The position numbers and the translations under genes are program-made. 64,000 nucleotides of DNA from the NCBI GenBank assembly GCA_965658375.1, contig CBFHSD010000007.1, positions 6,109-70,108 on the forward strand, in the 5' to 3' direction. The number at the start of each line of letters is the position of its first letter. Position 1 is the stretch's first letter. This DNA is from CBFHSD01 sp965658375. Lineage in GTDB: Bacteria > Bacteroidota > Bacteroidia > Flavobacteriales_G > Salibacteraceae. Positions 45,177 through 52,840 of the stretch are shown piece after piece. Under the pieces are notes generated by a model. The model was not told the origin of the DNA. It saw only the letters and a program-made list of their open reading frames with translations, and ran no database searches.

Positions 45177-46130
45177 ATGGCTAGATCATTGAAAAATTAC
45201 TTGCTCATTGCTGCCAAAGGCCTAGCAATGGGTGCGGCAGATGTAGTGCCAGGTGTAAGCGGTGGAACCATTGCTTTTATTACAGGCATTTACGAAGAGC
45301 TCATTGACTCAATCAACCAAGTGAATTTAGCCTCATTGAAAGTATCGCGGAAAGATGGTATTGCCGCATTTTGGACACATGTAAACGGCTGGTTTTTGCT
45401 CAGCTTATTGTCTGGTATCGGAATCAGTATTGCGAGTTTAGCCAAGCTCATTACCCACCTTTTAGAAAACCACCCCACACACATTTGGAGCTTCTTCTTC
45501 GGATTGGTATTCGCTTCAATTTTCTTTGTAGGAAAGCAAGTGAAAAAGTGGAATGCAGGAACAGCACTTATGTTTGTTCTAGGAGCTGTAATTGCATATT
45601 ACATTACCATTTTACCAGCCTCGCAGTCAAACGATGCGTATTGGTACATTTTCCTTTCTGGGATGATCGCCATTTGCGCCATGATATTACCTGGTATTTC
45701 TGGAAGTTTCATTCTTCTTTTGATGGGTGCTTATGAAACGGTACTCAACGCCATTCATGAGCGCAATATTGTAATCATTGCGGTTTTTGGATCTGGAGCG
45801 ATAATAGGTTTGCTTTCATTTGCGCGCTTGTTGAAATTCATGTTTCACAAATATCACGATTTAACCATTGCAGTGCTTTCTGGTTTCTTATTGGGATCGC
45901 TCAACAAGATTTGGCCGTGGAAAGAAACTCAAAGCACCTTCATCAAACATGTGGGAGAACCCAACGAAAAAGTAGTTCCCCTAGAACAAGTAAGTGTTTT
46001 ACCGGGCACATTTGAAGAACTTACTGGCGAACCTAGTCACCTAATGATGGCTCTTCTTTTAGCCATAGTGGGAGCCGGTTTGATTGCCCTAATGGAGTTT
46101 GCGGGAGCTAAAAACAATTCCGATTCATGA
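45177..46130 (+). CDS. DUF368 membrane protein, likely undecaprenyl-phosphate translocase (PopT type)
   Basis: A 317-residue protein with about eight membrane helices. Two related re-entrant motifs are visible: ADVVPGVSGGTIAFITGIYEEL near 20-40 and AMILPGISGSFILLLMGAYE near 160-180. Proteins of this family flip undecaprenyl phosphate back to the cytoplasmic face for peptidoglycan and surface glycan synthesis. The 4-bp overlap with aroE shows co-transcription. Confidence 0.88.
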   Translation: MARSLKNYLLIAAKGLAMGAADVVPGVSGGTIAFITGIYEELIDSINQVNLASLKVSRKDGIAAFWTHVNGWFLLSLLSGIGISIASLAKLITHLLENHPTHIWSFFFGLVFASIFFVGKQVKKWNAGTALMFVLGAVIAYYITILPASQSNDAYWYIFLSGMIAICAMILPGISGSFILLLMGAYETVLNAIHERNIVIIAVFGSGAIIGLLSFARLLKFMFHKYHDLTIAVLSGFLLGSLNKIWPWKETQSTFIKHVGEPNEKVVPLEQVSVLPGTFEELTGEPSHLMMALLLAIVGAGLIALMEFAGAKNNSDS

Positions 46131-46885
46131 AACTCGGGCTCATAGGAAAACCTTTAAGCCATTCTTATTCTCCTTCATATTTTGCGGAAAAATTTCAAGC
46201 AGAAAAACTCGATCAATATTCTTACACAGCTTTTGAACTAGAGTCCATCAAAGAACTCCCGAAGCTTTTACAGCACCCTGATATCAAGGGACTCAACGTA
46301 ACGGCACCCTTCAAAAAAGAAGTTATTCCTTACACTCAAGAACTGCGAGGAGCCGCTAAACAATTAGGTGCGGTAAACACCTTGGCACTCGAAAACAATC
46401 AATGGGTCGGCTACAATACCGATGTTATCGGTTTTGAAAACTCACTTTTACCATTGCTCAATAAGGATCAAGAAATTAAAACACTCGTGTTGGGGACAGG
46501 TGGGAGCTCTCAAGCAGTGCAATGGGTTCTCAAAAAGCTCCATCTTCCTTTCCAGTTGGTGTCGCGTTCGGTAAAGAAAGAGCAACTCTCTTATGCCGAT
46601 TTAAGTCCAGAGCTTTTAGAAAAACATAAACTAATCATCAATACAACCCCATTAGGCACGTGGCCCAAAATTGAAGAATCTCCGTTGCAAAGTCTGGAAG
46701 GAATCAGTTATGCACATCTCTGTTATGACCTTATTTACAATCCTGAAAAAACGAGGTTTTTAGAACTTGCCCAAAAACGAGGTGCACAGATAAAAAATGG
46801 CTTAGAAATGCTACAAATCCAGGCAGAAGAGAGTTTTGCCATTTGGAATTCTTCGAAAAATCAATCCTTCTCTACTTCCCAATGA
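46127..46885 (+). CDS. aroE: Shikimate dehydrogenase
   Basis: A 252-residue enzyme. The shikimate-binding start reads LGLIGKPLSHSYSPSYF, the catalytic Lys region is LNVTAPFKKEVIPY, the NADP-binding loop LVLGTGGSSQAV, and IINTTPLGTWP and the final NGLEMLQIQA complete the family. It reduces 3-dehydroshikimate in the cytoplasm. Its 3' end overlaps the opposite-strand gene by 25 bp. Confidence 0.94.
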   Translation: MKLGLIGKPLSHSYSPSYFAEKFQAEKLDQYSYTAFELESIKELPKLLQHPDIKGLNVTAPFKKEVIPYTQELRGAAKQLGAVNTLALENNQWVGYNTDVIGFENSLLPLLNKDQEIKTLVLGTGGSSQAVQWVLKKLHLPFQLVSRSVKKEQLSYADLSPELLEKHKLIINTTPLGTWPKIEESPLQSLEGISYAHLCYDLIYNPEKTRFLELAQKRGAQIKNGLEMLQIQAEESFAIWNSSKNQSFSTSQ

Positions 46886-47460
46886 ACCTTGTTCAGGTAG
46901 TCGTTTAGTTTTTTATTCAGCTTCATCACCATTTCAGCTTCTGTTCGCTGAATAATGGCCAAACCACTTCTTCTTCTTATTACATATGGGAAAGGCTTTT
47001 CTAGTGGTTCAAAACCTGTATCCATCACTAGAAGCCCTTCAAAATGAGTTCCGTAGGTTTCTATAAAAACGTCACCCACATCTACCACAAAGGTTTTGTT
47101 AGAATCTACCTCGGTATCTTTAATTGGAATGAGGTTCGAATCGAGTAAAAAACCTTCATAGTTTCCAGTCCTAATCTCATCCGTATGTCTGCTGTAGAAA
47201 AAGAGTACCGAAGAATAATCATAATGCACGTTAAAAGAGTTTACAATATTCATGTTAAAGTCGTGCTGCTTAATCGCTTTACGCTCTGCTTCTTTAGTCA
47301 AACCCTTCTCACGCATTTTTTTAATGGTGTGCTCTTTGGTTTTTAATCGAACTAAAATCAATCCGTCTTTTAAGGCTTGAATTTGCTCTTGCTGAACCGT
47401 TTGGGCAATTCCAAAGAGCGAAAAAGTAACGAGAGTTAACGTTAATAGGATTCTATTCAC
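46861..47460 (-). CDS. Secreted protein of unknown function
   Basis: A 199-residue protein with a signal peptide (MNRILLTLTLVTFSLFGIAQ) and a basic helical segment of about 45 residues. A mixed fold follows with FFYSRHTDEIRTGNYEG and GLAIIQRTEAEMVMKLNKKL. It probably sits in the periplasm. The family was not recognised. The gene converges on aroE with overlapping coding ends and no terminator between. Confidence 0.7.
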   Translation of the reverse strand: MNRILLTLTLVTFSLFGIAQTVQQEQIQALKDGLILVRLKTKEHTIKKMREKGLTKEAERKAIKQHDFNMNIVNSFNVHYDYSSVLFFYSRHTDEIRTGNYEGFLLDSNLIPIKDTEVDSNKTFVVDVGDVFIETYGTHFEGLLVMDTGFEPLEKPFPYVIRRRSGLAIIQRTEAEMVMKLNKKLNDYLNKVHWEVEKD

Positions 47461-47539
47461 AGCATCAAATATGGGTGTTCAATTTCAATTGGACAGCATA
47501 AATGTAGCAGCGGACTTACTTTTTTAGGCATTGGAACCT

Positions 47540-47701
47540 TTAGGTGAGGTAACGGTAAAGCATAACAATTACGCAAAAAAGAAACATCACCAAAGACACT
47601 CTGTTAATGCCATGCATTACTCTCAAGCTGGCATCTTCATCAGACTTCTTAAACCAATTTACTGGATTGAGATAACCTATTATTTTTTGTATTACTTCCA
47701 T
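47540..47701 (-). CDS. 53-residue single-span membrane protein (DUF6728-like)
   Basis: ATG at 47701, TAA at 47540. The protein reads MEVIQKIIGYLNPVNWFKK and then LRVMHGINRVSLVMFL, with one hydrophobic helix at the C-terminal end. The LRVMHGIN..S..MFL pattern is one I associate with a small conserved Bacteroidota family (DUF6728). The opposite-strand 71-codon frame over the same bases looks like a shadow. The gene is divergent from uvrB and about 80 bp upstream of the secreted-protein gene, possibly with it in one transcript. Confidence 0.7.
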   Translation of the reverse strand: MEVIQKIIGYLNPVNWFKKSDEDASLRVMHGINRVSLVMFLFCVIVMLYRYLT

Positions 47702-47715
47702 GGACAGTATTCCTC

Positions 47716-47723
47716 TATTTTTG
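47716..47723 (+). promoter_or_regulatory. Promoter -7 element of uvrB
   Basis: TATTTTTG, an exact TAnnTTTG match, lies 30 bp before the uvrB ATG. No TTG lies at the usual spacing. Confidence 0.55.
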
Positions 47724-47753
47724 TGAGAATTAAGTTAGCAAGATAAGCCTACA

Positions 47754-49784
47754 ATGAAATTCGAAATCGAATCAGACTTTAAACCTACAGGCGACCAACC
47801 AACGGCAATAAAACAGCTTGCAGAAGGAATTGTTGAGGGCGAAAAAAGTCAGGTGCTTTTAGGAGTTACCGGAAGCGGAAAAACCTTTACTGTAGCTAAT
47901 ATCGTTAAAGAAGTTCAGCGGCCAACCTTGGTCCTAAGCCACAATAAAACCTTGGCGGCTCAACTCTATGGCGAGTTCAAACAGTTCTTCCCCAACAATG
48001 CAGTAGAATACTTTGTAAGCTACTATGACTACTATCAACCAGAGGCTTACATACCTACATCAGACACCTATATAGAAAAAGACCTTTCTATCAACGATGA
48101 AATAGAGAAGCTCAGACTAGCGACTACTACAGCCCTTTTATCGGGTAGACGAGATGTATTGGTAGTTGCCAGTGTAAGTTGCATATACGGCATCGGGAAC
48201 CCTGCTGATTTCAATGAAAATGTACTTGACCTCAAAGTGGGACAAATAATCCCTAGAAATAAAGTGTTGCACAGCTTGGTAGATGCACTTTATGCCAGAA
48301 CAATAAACGATTTTCAACGGGGAACTTTTCGGGTAAATGGAGATACGGTTGATGTATTTCTCGCCTATGCAGATCACGCCTTTCGCATCACTTTTTGGGA
48401 TGATGAAATTGAAAGTATTGAATCTATTGACCCCCTAAGCGGATCACGCATTGATGAATTTGAAGCGGTTCGGATTTTCCCGGCCAACATTTTTGTAACC
48501 AGTAAAGACGCTACAAAAAATGCCACCTATCAAATTGGCGAAGACTTGGTAAAACAAGTAGATCAATTCAAAGAGGAAGGCAAACCTCTTGAGGCAAAAC
48601 GATTGGATGAACGTGTGAATTATGACCTAGAGATGATCCGTGAACTTGGATATTGCTCAGGAATAGAAAATTACTCACGCTATTTTGATGGCCGTCAACC
48701 AGGAAGTCGTCCTTTCTGCCTGCTTGATTATTTTCCAGATGATTTCTTGATGGTCATTGACGAAAGTCACGTAACGGTTCCCCAAATACGCGCCATGTAT
48801 GGGGGCGACCGAGCGAGAAAAACCAACTTGGTAGAATTTGGTTTCCGCTTGCCTTCGGCATTGGACAACAGGCCTTTAAAATTTGAGGAATTTGAAACGG
48901 TTGTGAATCAAACCATATACGTGAGCGCCACACCTGCAGAATATGAGCTGAGACAATCTGAAGGTGTTTTTGCTGAGCAAATCATTCGTCCTACAGGATT
49001 ATTAGATCCAGTGATAGAGGTGAGGCCTGTTTCAAACCAAGTAGATGACCTTTTGGAAGAAATTCAATTGCGCATAGAAAAAGGCGAACGCGTTTTAGTG
49101 ACCACCTTAACAAAGCGTATGTCTGAAGAATTGAGCAAGTACTTGTTCAAGTTCAACATAAAAAACCGCTACATACATAGTGATGTAGATACCCTAGAAC
49201 GCGTAGAAATACTGCGAGATTTACGTATGGGAGCTGTAGATGTTCTTGTAGGAATTAACTTACTGCGTGAAGGTTTAGATTTGCCCGAAGTGTCTTTAGT
49301 GGCTATTCTAGATGCCGATAAAGAAGGCTTTTTACGCAGTGAAACAAGTATGACACAAACCGTAGGCCGAGCGGCAAGAAACGTTAACGGTAAAGCCATT
49401 ATGTATGCCGACAGAATAACAGACAGCATGCAACGCACTATTGACGAAACCAATAGAAGAAGAGAAAAACAACTCCAATACAACGAAAAGCACAACCTGA
49501 AGCCCGAACAGATTGTAAAAACCAAAGAGCAAATCTTAAAGCAGACTTCAGTGGCTGATGTGATGGGTAAAAAATCCAAGAGCACTAAAAAATATCAGAT
49601 GAGCGAGGACAATACTCCGCTTGCCGCAGAAACCAGCGTCAAATACATGACGCAAGATGAATTGAAAGACACTGTGACTGAAACCAAAAGGGCCATGGAA
49701 AAAGCAGCTAGAGAGCTTGACTTTATCAATGCGGCTGCCTTAAGAGATCAATTATTTGAATTAGAAAAACGCATAAAATCATAA
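47754..49784 (+). CDS. uvrB: Excinuclease ABC subunit B
   Basis: A 676-residue nucleotide-excision repair helicase. It has the P-loop GVTGSGKTFT near 38-47, the beta-hairpin region YYDYYQPEAY, motif II DESHVT, GRAARN near the end of the helicase core, and a C-terminal UVR domain (DELKDTVTETKRAMEKAARELDF) that binds UvrC. UvrB checks damage handed over by UvrA. Length is standard for the family. A lipoprotein gene follows after 3 bp. Confidence 0.97.
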   Translation: MKFEIESDFKPTGDQPTAIKQLAEGIVEGEKSQVLLGVTGSGKTFTVANIVKEVQRPTLVLSHNKTLAAQLYGEFKQFFPNNAVEYFVSYYDYYQPEAYIPTSDTYIEKDLSINDEIEKLRLATTTALLSGRRDVLVVASVSCIYGIGNPADFNENVLDLKVGQIIPRNKVLHSLVDALYARTINDFQRGTFRVNGDTVDVFLAYADHAFRITFWDDEIESIESIDPLSGSRIDEFEAVRIFPANIFVTSKDATKNATYQIGEDLVKQVDQFKEEGKPLEAKRLDERVNYDLEMIRELGYCSGIENYSRYFDGRQPGSRPFCLLDYFPDDFLMVIDESHVTVPQIRAMYGGDRARKTNLVEFGFRLPSALDNRPLKFEEFETVVNQTIYVSATPAEYELRQSEGVFAEQIIRPTGLLDPVIEVRPVSNQVDDLLEEIQLRIEKGERVLVTTLTKRMSEELSKYLFKFNIKNRYIHSDVDTLERVEILRDLRMGAVDVLVGINLLREGLDLPEVSLVAILDADKEGFLRSETSMTQTVGRAARNVNGKAIMYADRITDSMQRTIDETNRRREKQLQYNEKHNLKPEQIVKTKEQILKQTSVADVMGKKSKSTKKYQMSEDNTPLAAETSVKYMTQDELKDTVTETKRAMEKAARELDFINAAALRDQLFELEKRIKS

Positions 49785-49787
49785 ACT

Positions 49788-50348
49788 ATGAAATGGACAA
49801 TTCCAATCGCTATTCTTTTGCTTGCAACGGCATGTAAGAACAAAGAAAAAATTGTTGAAGCCAAACCCATCGTTTCACCAGTAGTGGAAGCGCCTCAAAT
49901 CGTTGACATTGATGAAGAAGAGGTAGAAGAAGTTGAAGAAATGATGGATTCTCTCGAAGAACAATTGCAATTTGGCGAGGTAGAAACAGTGATGGGTTTT
50001 AATATGGATAGCACCGGTGTGCCTTATGATGTATTGAACATTTCAGCGCGTGGTTCTAAGGTGAATGTCACCGTGCAATACGGTGGCGGATGCGAAGAAC
50101 ACACCTTTAGTCTCATTCATAATGGCATTATGTTAGAGAGTGAACCACCACAATTGCACACTGTTTTAGTGCATGATTCTCCTGATGATTACTGTCGAGC
50201 AATGCCCGTTGAGAACTGGTCTTTTGACGTGAGCGAACTCGGAAAATACACCCAAGGAAAAATCATTCTTTTTGTGTTTGATGGAAGTGAATCTCACCGT
50301 TTTGAATTGGATTTGAAAGAAGGTCAACCACAAATAAAGGCAGATTAA
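49788..50348 (+). CDS. Lipoprotein of unknown function
   Basis: A 186-residue protein with a lipobox LLATAC near residue 16, then a Glu/Val-rich acidic linker (DIDEEEVEEVEEMMDSLEEQ) and a small beta-rich domain. VQYGGGCEEHTFSL and PDDYCRAMPVENW supply two Cys that may form a disulfide. The family resembles NigD-like or other small Bacteroidota envelope proteins, but I cannot assign it. It shares a transcript with uvrB and ends at a strong hairpin. Confidence 0.75.
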   Translation: MKWTIPIAILLLATACKNKEKIVEAKPIVSPVVEAPQIVDIDEEEVEEVEEMMDSLEEQLQFGEVETVMGFNMDSTGVPYDVLNISARGSKVNVTVQYGGGCEEHTFSLIHNGIMLESEPPQLHTVLVHDSPDDYCRAMPVENWSFDVSELGKYTQGKIILFVFDGSESHRFELDLKEGQPQIKAD

Positions 50349-50373
50349 AACCTTCGACTTTTCGAAGGTTTTT
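50347..50373 (+). terminator. Terminator after the uvrB-lipoprotein unit
   Basis: An 11-bp perfect stem (AAAACCTTCGA with TCGAAGGTTTT) and a CTTT loop are followed by T-rich sequence. It overlaps the stop codon of the lipoprotein gene. Confidence 0.9.
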
Positions 50374-50455
50374 CGTTAAAAAATGTGAGGATAAAACAGA
50401 ATAAGAACCAGTTTATCAAGTATTTGCGTTGATACTCTTCAGAAAACATCTTATT

Positions 50456-50865
50456 ATGAAAATGCAACACCTTTTAGCACTCTTTACCGCCATTGTAGTT
50501 TTTGCCTCATGCGAACCTCAATTGGTTTTTGAAGAACCTCAACCGAGTTCGAGCAAGGAACAGACCTCTTTCAAAAGGGATACAACTCTTACCAGTATAC
50601 TCATGGAACAAACTGTGACACCCTACTTTGCATGGGTATAGGTTTGGAAAGAGGACGCATTCAAAACAGAGTCATAAAATACAGCTACACACCAGGGCAG
50701 CTCAAACTTTTCAATAGAGCAATGCACAAAGCAGAACGCAAAATTGAAAAAGAGTCATTGGGAATAGGTACGATATCATTTACGATTCAGCACAAAACCT
50801 TTCGCGTATCATACGCCCACATGCAAGAAAAAGAGGAACTGGTAATGTACATTTCAATGAGTTAA
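50456..50865 (+). pseudogene. Frameshifted lipoprotein gene
   Basis: The first part, from ATG 50456, has a lipobox signal (LLALFTAIVVFASC) and continues QLVFEEPQPSSSKEQTSF, then runs to a stop at 50641. A second frame, open from about 50539, reads QKGYNSYQYTHGTNC and continues as GRIQNRVIKYSYTPGQLKLF to a TAA at 50863-50865. Adding one base near 50569-50572 (in TTTC) would join them as one protein of about 136 residues. Both halves look coding, so the break is a single indel, real or a sequencing error. Confidence 0.65.
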
Positions 50866-51056
50866 AAGCACCATTTAATCTGGTGTACAGGCTAATAATA
50901 GCAGGCACTCATTTCTATATCACATCTGTAGGCGCTGCACCATAGCTAGTATTGCAATTCTGTTGATTAAATCTCGGTTCCACAAAAGAGCATCATGCAG
51001 AGAGAAAGTCAACACAGATTTCTCACTCTATACATAGGTCAAACCAAGCAATCTGC

Positions 51057-51064
51057 TACTTTTG
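51057..51064 (+). promoter_or_regulatory. Promoter -7 element of sucD
   Basis: TACTTTTG, matching TAnnTTTG, lies 40 bp before the sucD ATG. The rest of the 239-bp gap upstream shows no gene. Confidence 0.5.
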
Positions 51065-51104
51065 CCCTTCGTAAAAATGTTGAATCAATCTTTACTCTAA
51101 TAAT

Positions 51105-51974
51105 ATGAGCGTTCTCGTAAACAAAGATTCTAAAGTAATTGTGCAGGGTTTCACTGGAAGTGAAGGTACTTTTCACGCCTCACAAATGATTGAATACGGC
51201 ACCAGCGTGGTTGGTGGTGTAACTCCAGGAAAAGGTGGACAAACCCATCTTGACCGTCCAGTATTTAATACTGTAGCGCAAGCCGTAAAAGAAACAGCAG
51301 CCGATGTATCTATCATTTTTGTACCACCAGCATTTGCCGGGGACGCAATCATGGAAGCCGCTGAAGCAGGCATTAAAGTAATTGTTGCCATTACAGAAGG
51401 AATTCCTGTAAATGACATGGTAAATGTGAAAGAATACATTGCTGACAAAGACTGTACATTGATTGGACCTAACTGTCCAGGTGTAATGACAGCGGGTGAA
51501 GCAAAAGTGGGTATTATGCCAGGATTCATCTTCTCTAAAGGTGTGGTTGGTATTGTATCTAAGTCTGGAACATTGACCTACGAAGCAGTTGATCAAACAA
51601 CAAAAGCTGGCTTAGGACAAACAACGGCTATTGGTATTGGTGGTGATCCGATTATTGGAACAACCACTTTAGAAGCAATCAAATTGTTGATGGCTGATGA
51701 TGAAACCAAAGGAATTGTAATGATTGGTGAAATTGGCGGTCAACTAGAAGCAGAAGCTGCACGCTGGATCAAAGACAATGGTACAAAACCAGTTGTTGGA
51801 TTCATTGCTGGTGAAACTGCTCCTGTTGGAAGAACAATGGGCCACGCGGGTGCAATTGTTTCAGGCGAAGGCGAAAGTGCTCAAGCGAAGAAAGCAATCA
51901 TGCGCGAATGTGGAATTCACGTGGTGGATTCTCCAGCAGACATTGGTTCAAAAATGAAAGAAGTATTGGGCTAG
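51105..51974 (+). CDS. sucD: Succinyl-CoA synthetase alpha subunit
   Basis: A 289-residue protein. The CoA-binding start is VIVQGFTGSEGTFHA, VGGVTPGKGG follows, GPNCPG precedes the active-site half, and the phosphohistidine lies in MGHAGAIVSG. It forms the catalytic alpha subunit of the TCA-cycle enzyme making ATP or GTP from succinyl-CoA. The beta-subunit gene sucC is not next to it, as is common in Bacteroidota. It has its own promoter and terminator. Confidence 0.96.
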   Translation: MSVLVNKDSKVIVQGFTGSEGTFHASQMIEYGTSVVGGVTPGKGGQTHLDRPVFNTVAQAVKETAADVSIIFVPPAFAGDAIMEAAEAGIKVIVAITEGIPVNDMVNVKEYIADKDCTLIGPNCPGVMTAGEAKVGIMPGFIFSKGVVGIVSKSGTLTYEAVDQTTKAGLGQTTAIGIGGDPIIGTTTLEAIKLLMADDETKGIVMIGEIGGQLEAEAARWIKDNGTKPVVGFIAGETAPVGRTMGHAGAIVSGEGESAQAKKAIMRECGIHVVDSPADIGSKMKEVLG

Positions 51975-51999
51975 GCTCAAACACACTCAATAATGCAAG

Positions 52000-52028
52000 C
52001 CCCGGTCAAGAAACTGATCGGGGTTTTT
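52000..52028 (+). terminator. Terminator after sucD
   Basis: CCCCGGTCA pairs with TGATCGGGG (one G-U pair) around a 6-nt loop and is followed by five T. Confidence 0.85.
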
Positions 52029-52046
52029 CATGCCCACTGCCCAACA

Positions 52047-52074
52047 TTGATAACCCGCCAAATGAATATATTTG
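52047..52074 (+). promoter_or_regulatory. Promoter of fabG
   Basis: TTG at 52047-52049, a 17-nt spacer and TATATTTG at 52067-52074 give a full consensus match. The element lies 19 bp before the fabG ATG, so the leader is very short. Confidence 0.75.
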
Positions 52075-52093
52075 GCATCAAAGATTAGAACCT

Positions 52094-52840
52094 ATGAAAT
52101 TGCTTGAAGGAAAAGTAGCAATCATTACCGGAGCCACAAGAGGAATTGGACGTGGCATAGCGGAAGTTTTCGCAGCACAAGGTGCAAACGTGGCATTTAC
52201 CTTTGCATCATCAGAAGAAAAAGCCCGCGTTTTAGAAGGCGAATTGGACGAGAAAGGCATCAAAGCCAAAGGATACAAATCAAACGCAGCAGATTTTGAC
52301 GCAGCACAGCAATTGGTTACTGATGTAGTGAAAGATTTTGGCACCGTTGACGTTTTGGTGAACAACGCGGGCATTACGCGTGACACCTTAATGATGCGAA
52401 TGTCAGAAGAACAATGGGATGAAGTGATCAACACCAACCTAAAGTCTGTTTTTAACATGACCAAAGCGGTATTGAGAACCATGCTGAAAGCCCGCTCGGG
52501 ATCTATCATTAATATGAGCTCTGTTGTGGGAATTAAAGGAAACGCAGGACAAGCAAACTATGCCGCTTCTAAAGCTGGTATTCTTGGATTCAGCAAATCC
52601 ATTGCTTTAGAATTGGGTTCACGCAGTATCCGATGCAACTCTGTTTGCCCAGGATTTATTGAAACTGAAATGACTAGCGCTTTAGACGAAGCAACAGTTC
52701 AAGGATGGAGAGATGCAATTCCACTAAAAAGAGGCGGAACACCAGAAGACGTGGCTAACACCTGCTTGTATTTAGCATCTGACATGTCAACCTACATCAC
52801 CGGACAAACCATTAATGTAGATGGAGGGATGTTGACCTAG
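52094..52840 (+). CDS. fabG: 3-oxoacyl-[acyl-carrier-protein] reductase
   Basis: The start at 52094 (MKLLEGKVAIITGATRGIG) gives 248 residues, the usual FabG length. The same frame is open upstream but runs through sucD coding DNA and the terminator, so it is not coding there. It has the NADPH loop TGATRGIGRG, NNAG, the catalytic Ser-Tyr-Lys in MSSVVGIKG..NYAASKAG, and the final GQTINVDGGM. It reduces 3-oxoacyl-ACP in fatty acid synthesis. The last base of its stop is also the first base of the next gene. Confidence 0.93.
   Translation: MKLLEGKVAIITGATRGIGRGIAEVFAAQGANVAFTFASSEEKARVLEGELDEKGIKAKGYKSNAADFDAAQQLVTDVVKDFGTVDVLVNNAGITRDTLMMRMSEEQWDEVINTNLKSVFNMTKAVLRTMLKARSGSIINMSSVVGIKGNAGQANYAASKAGILGFSKSIALELGSRSIRCNSVCPGFIETEMTSALDEATVQGWRDAIPLKRGGTPEDVANTCLYLASDMSTYITGQTINVDGGMLT

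Noticed and set aside
47531..47746. 71-codon plus-strand frame before uvrB
   Set aside because: It is the antisense of the more credible 53-residue membrane protein, ends inside the uvrB leader and has an odd composition.
51908..52093. Upstream extension of fabG beginning inside sucD
   Set aside because: It would read the sucD tail out of frame and pass through the terminator and promoter. FabG starts normally at 52094.
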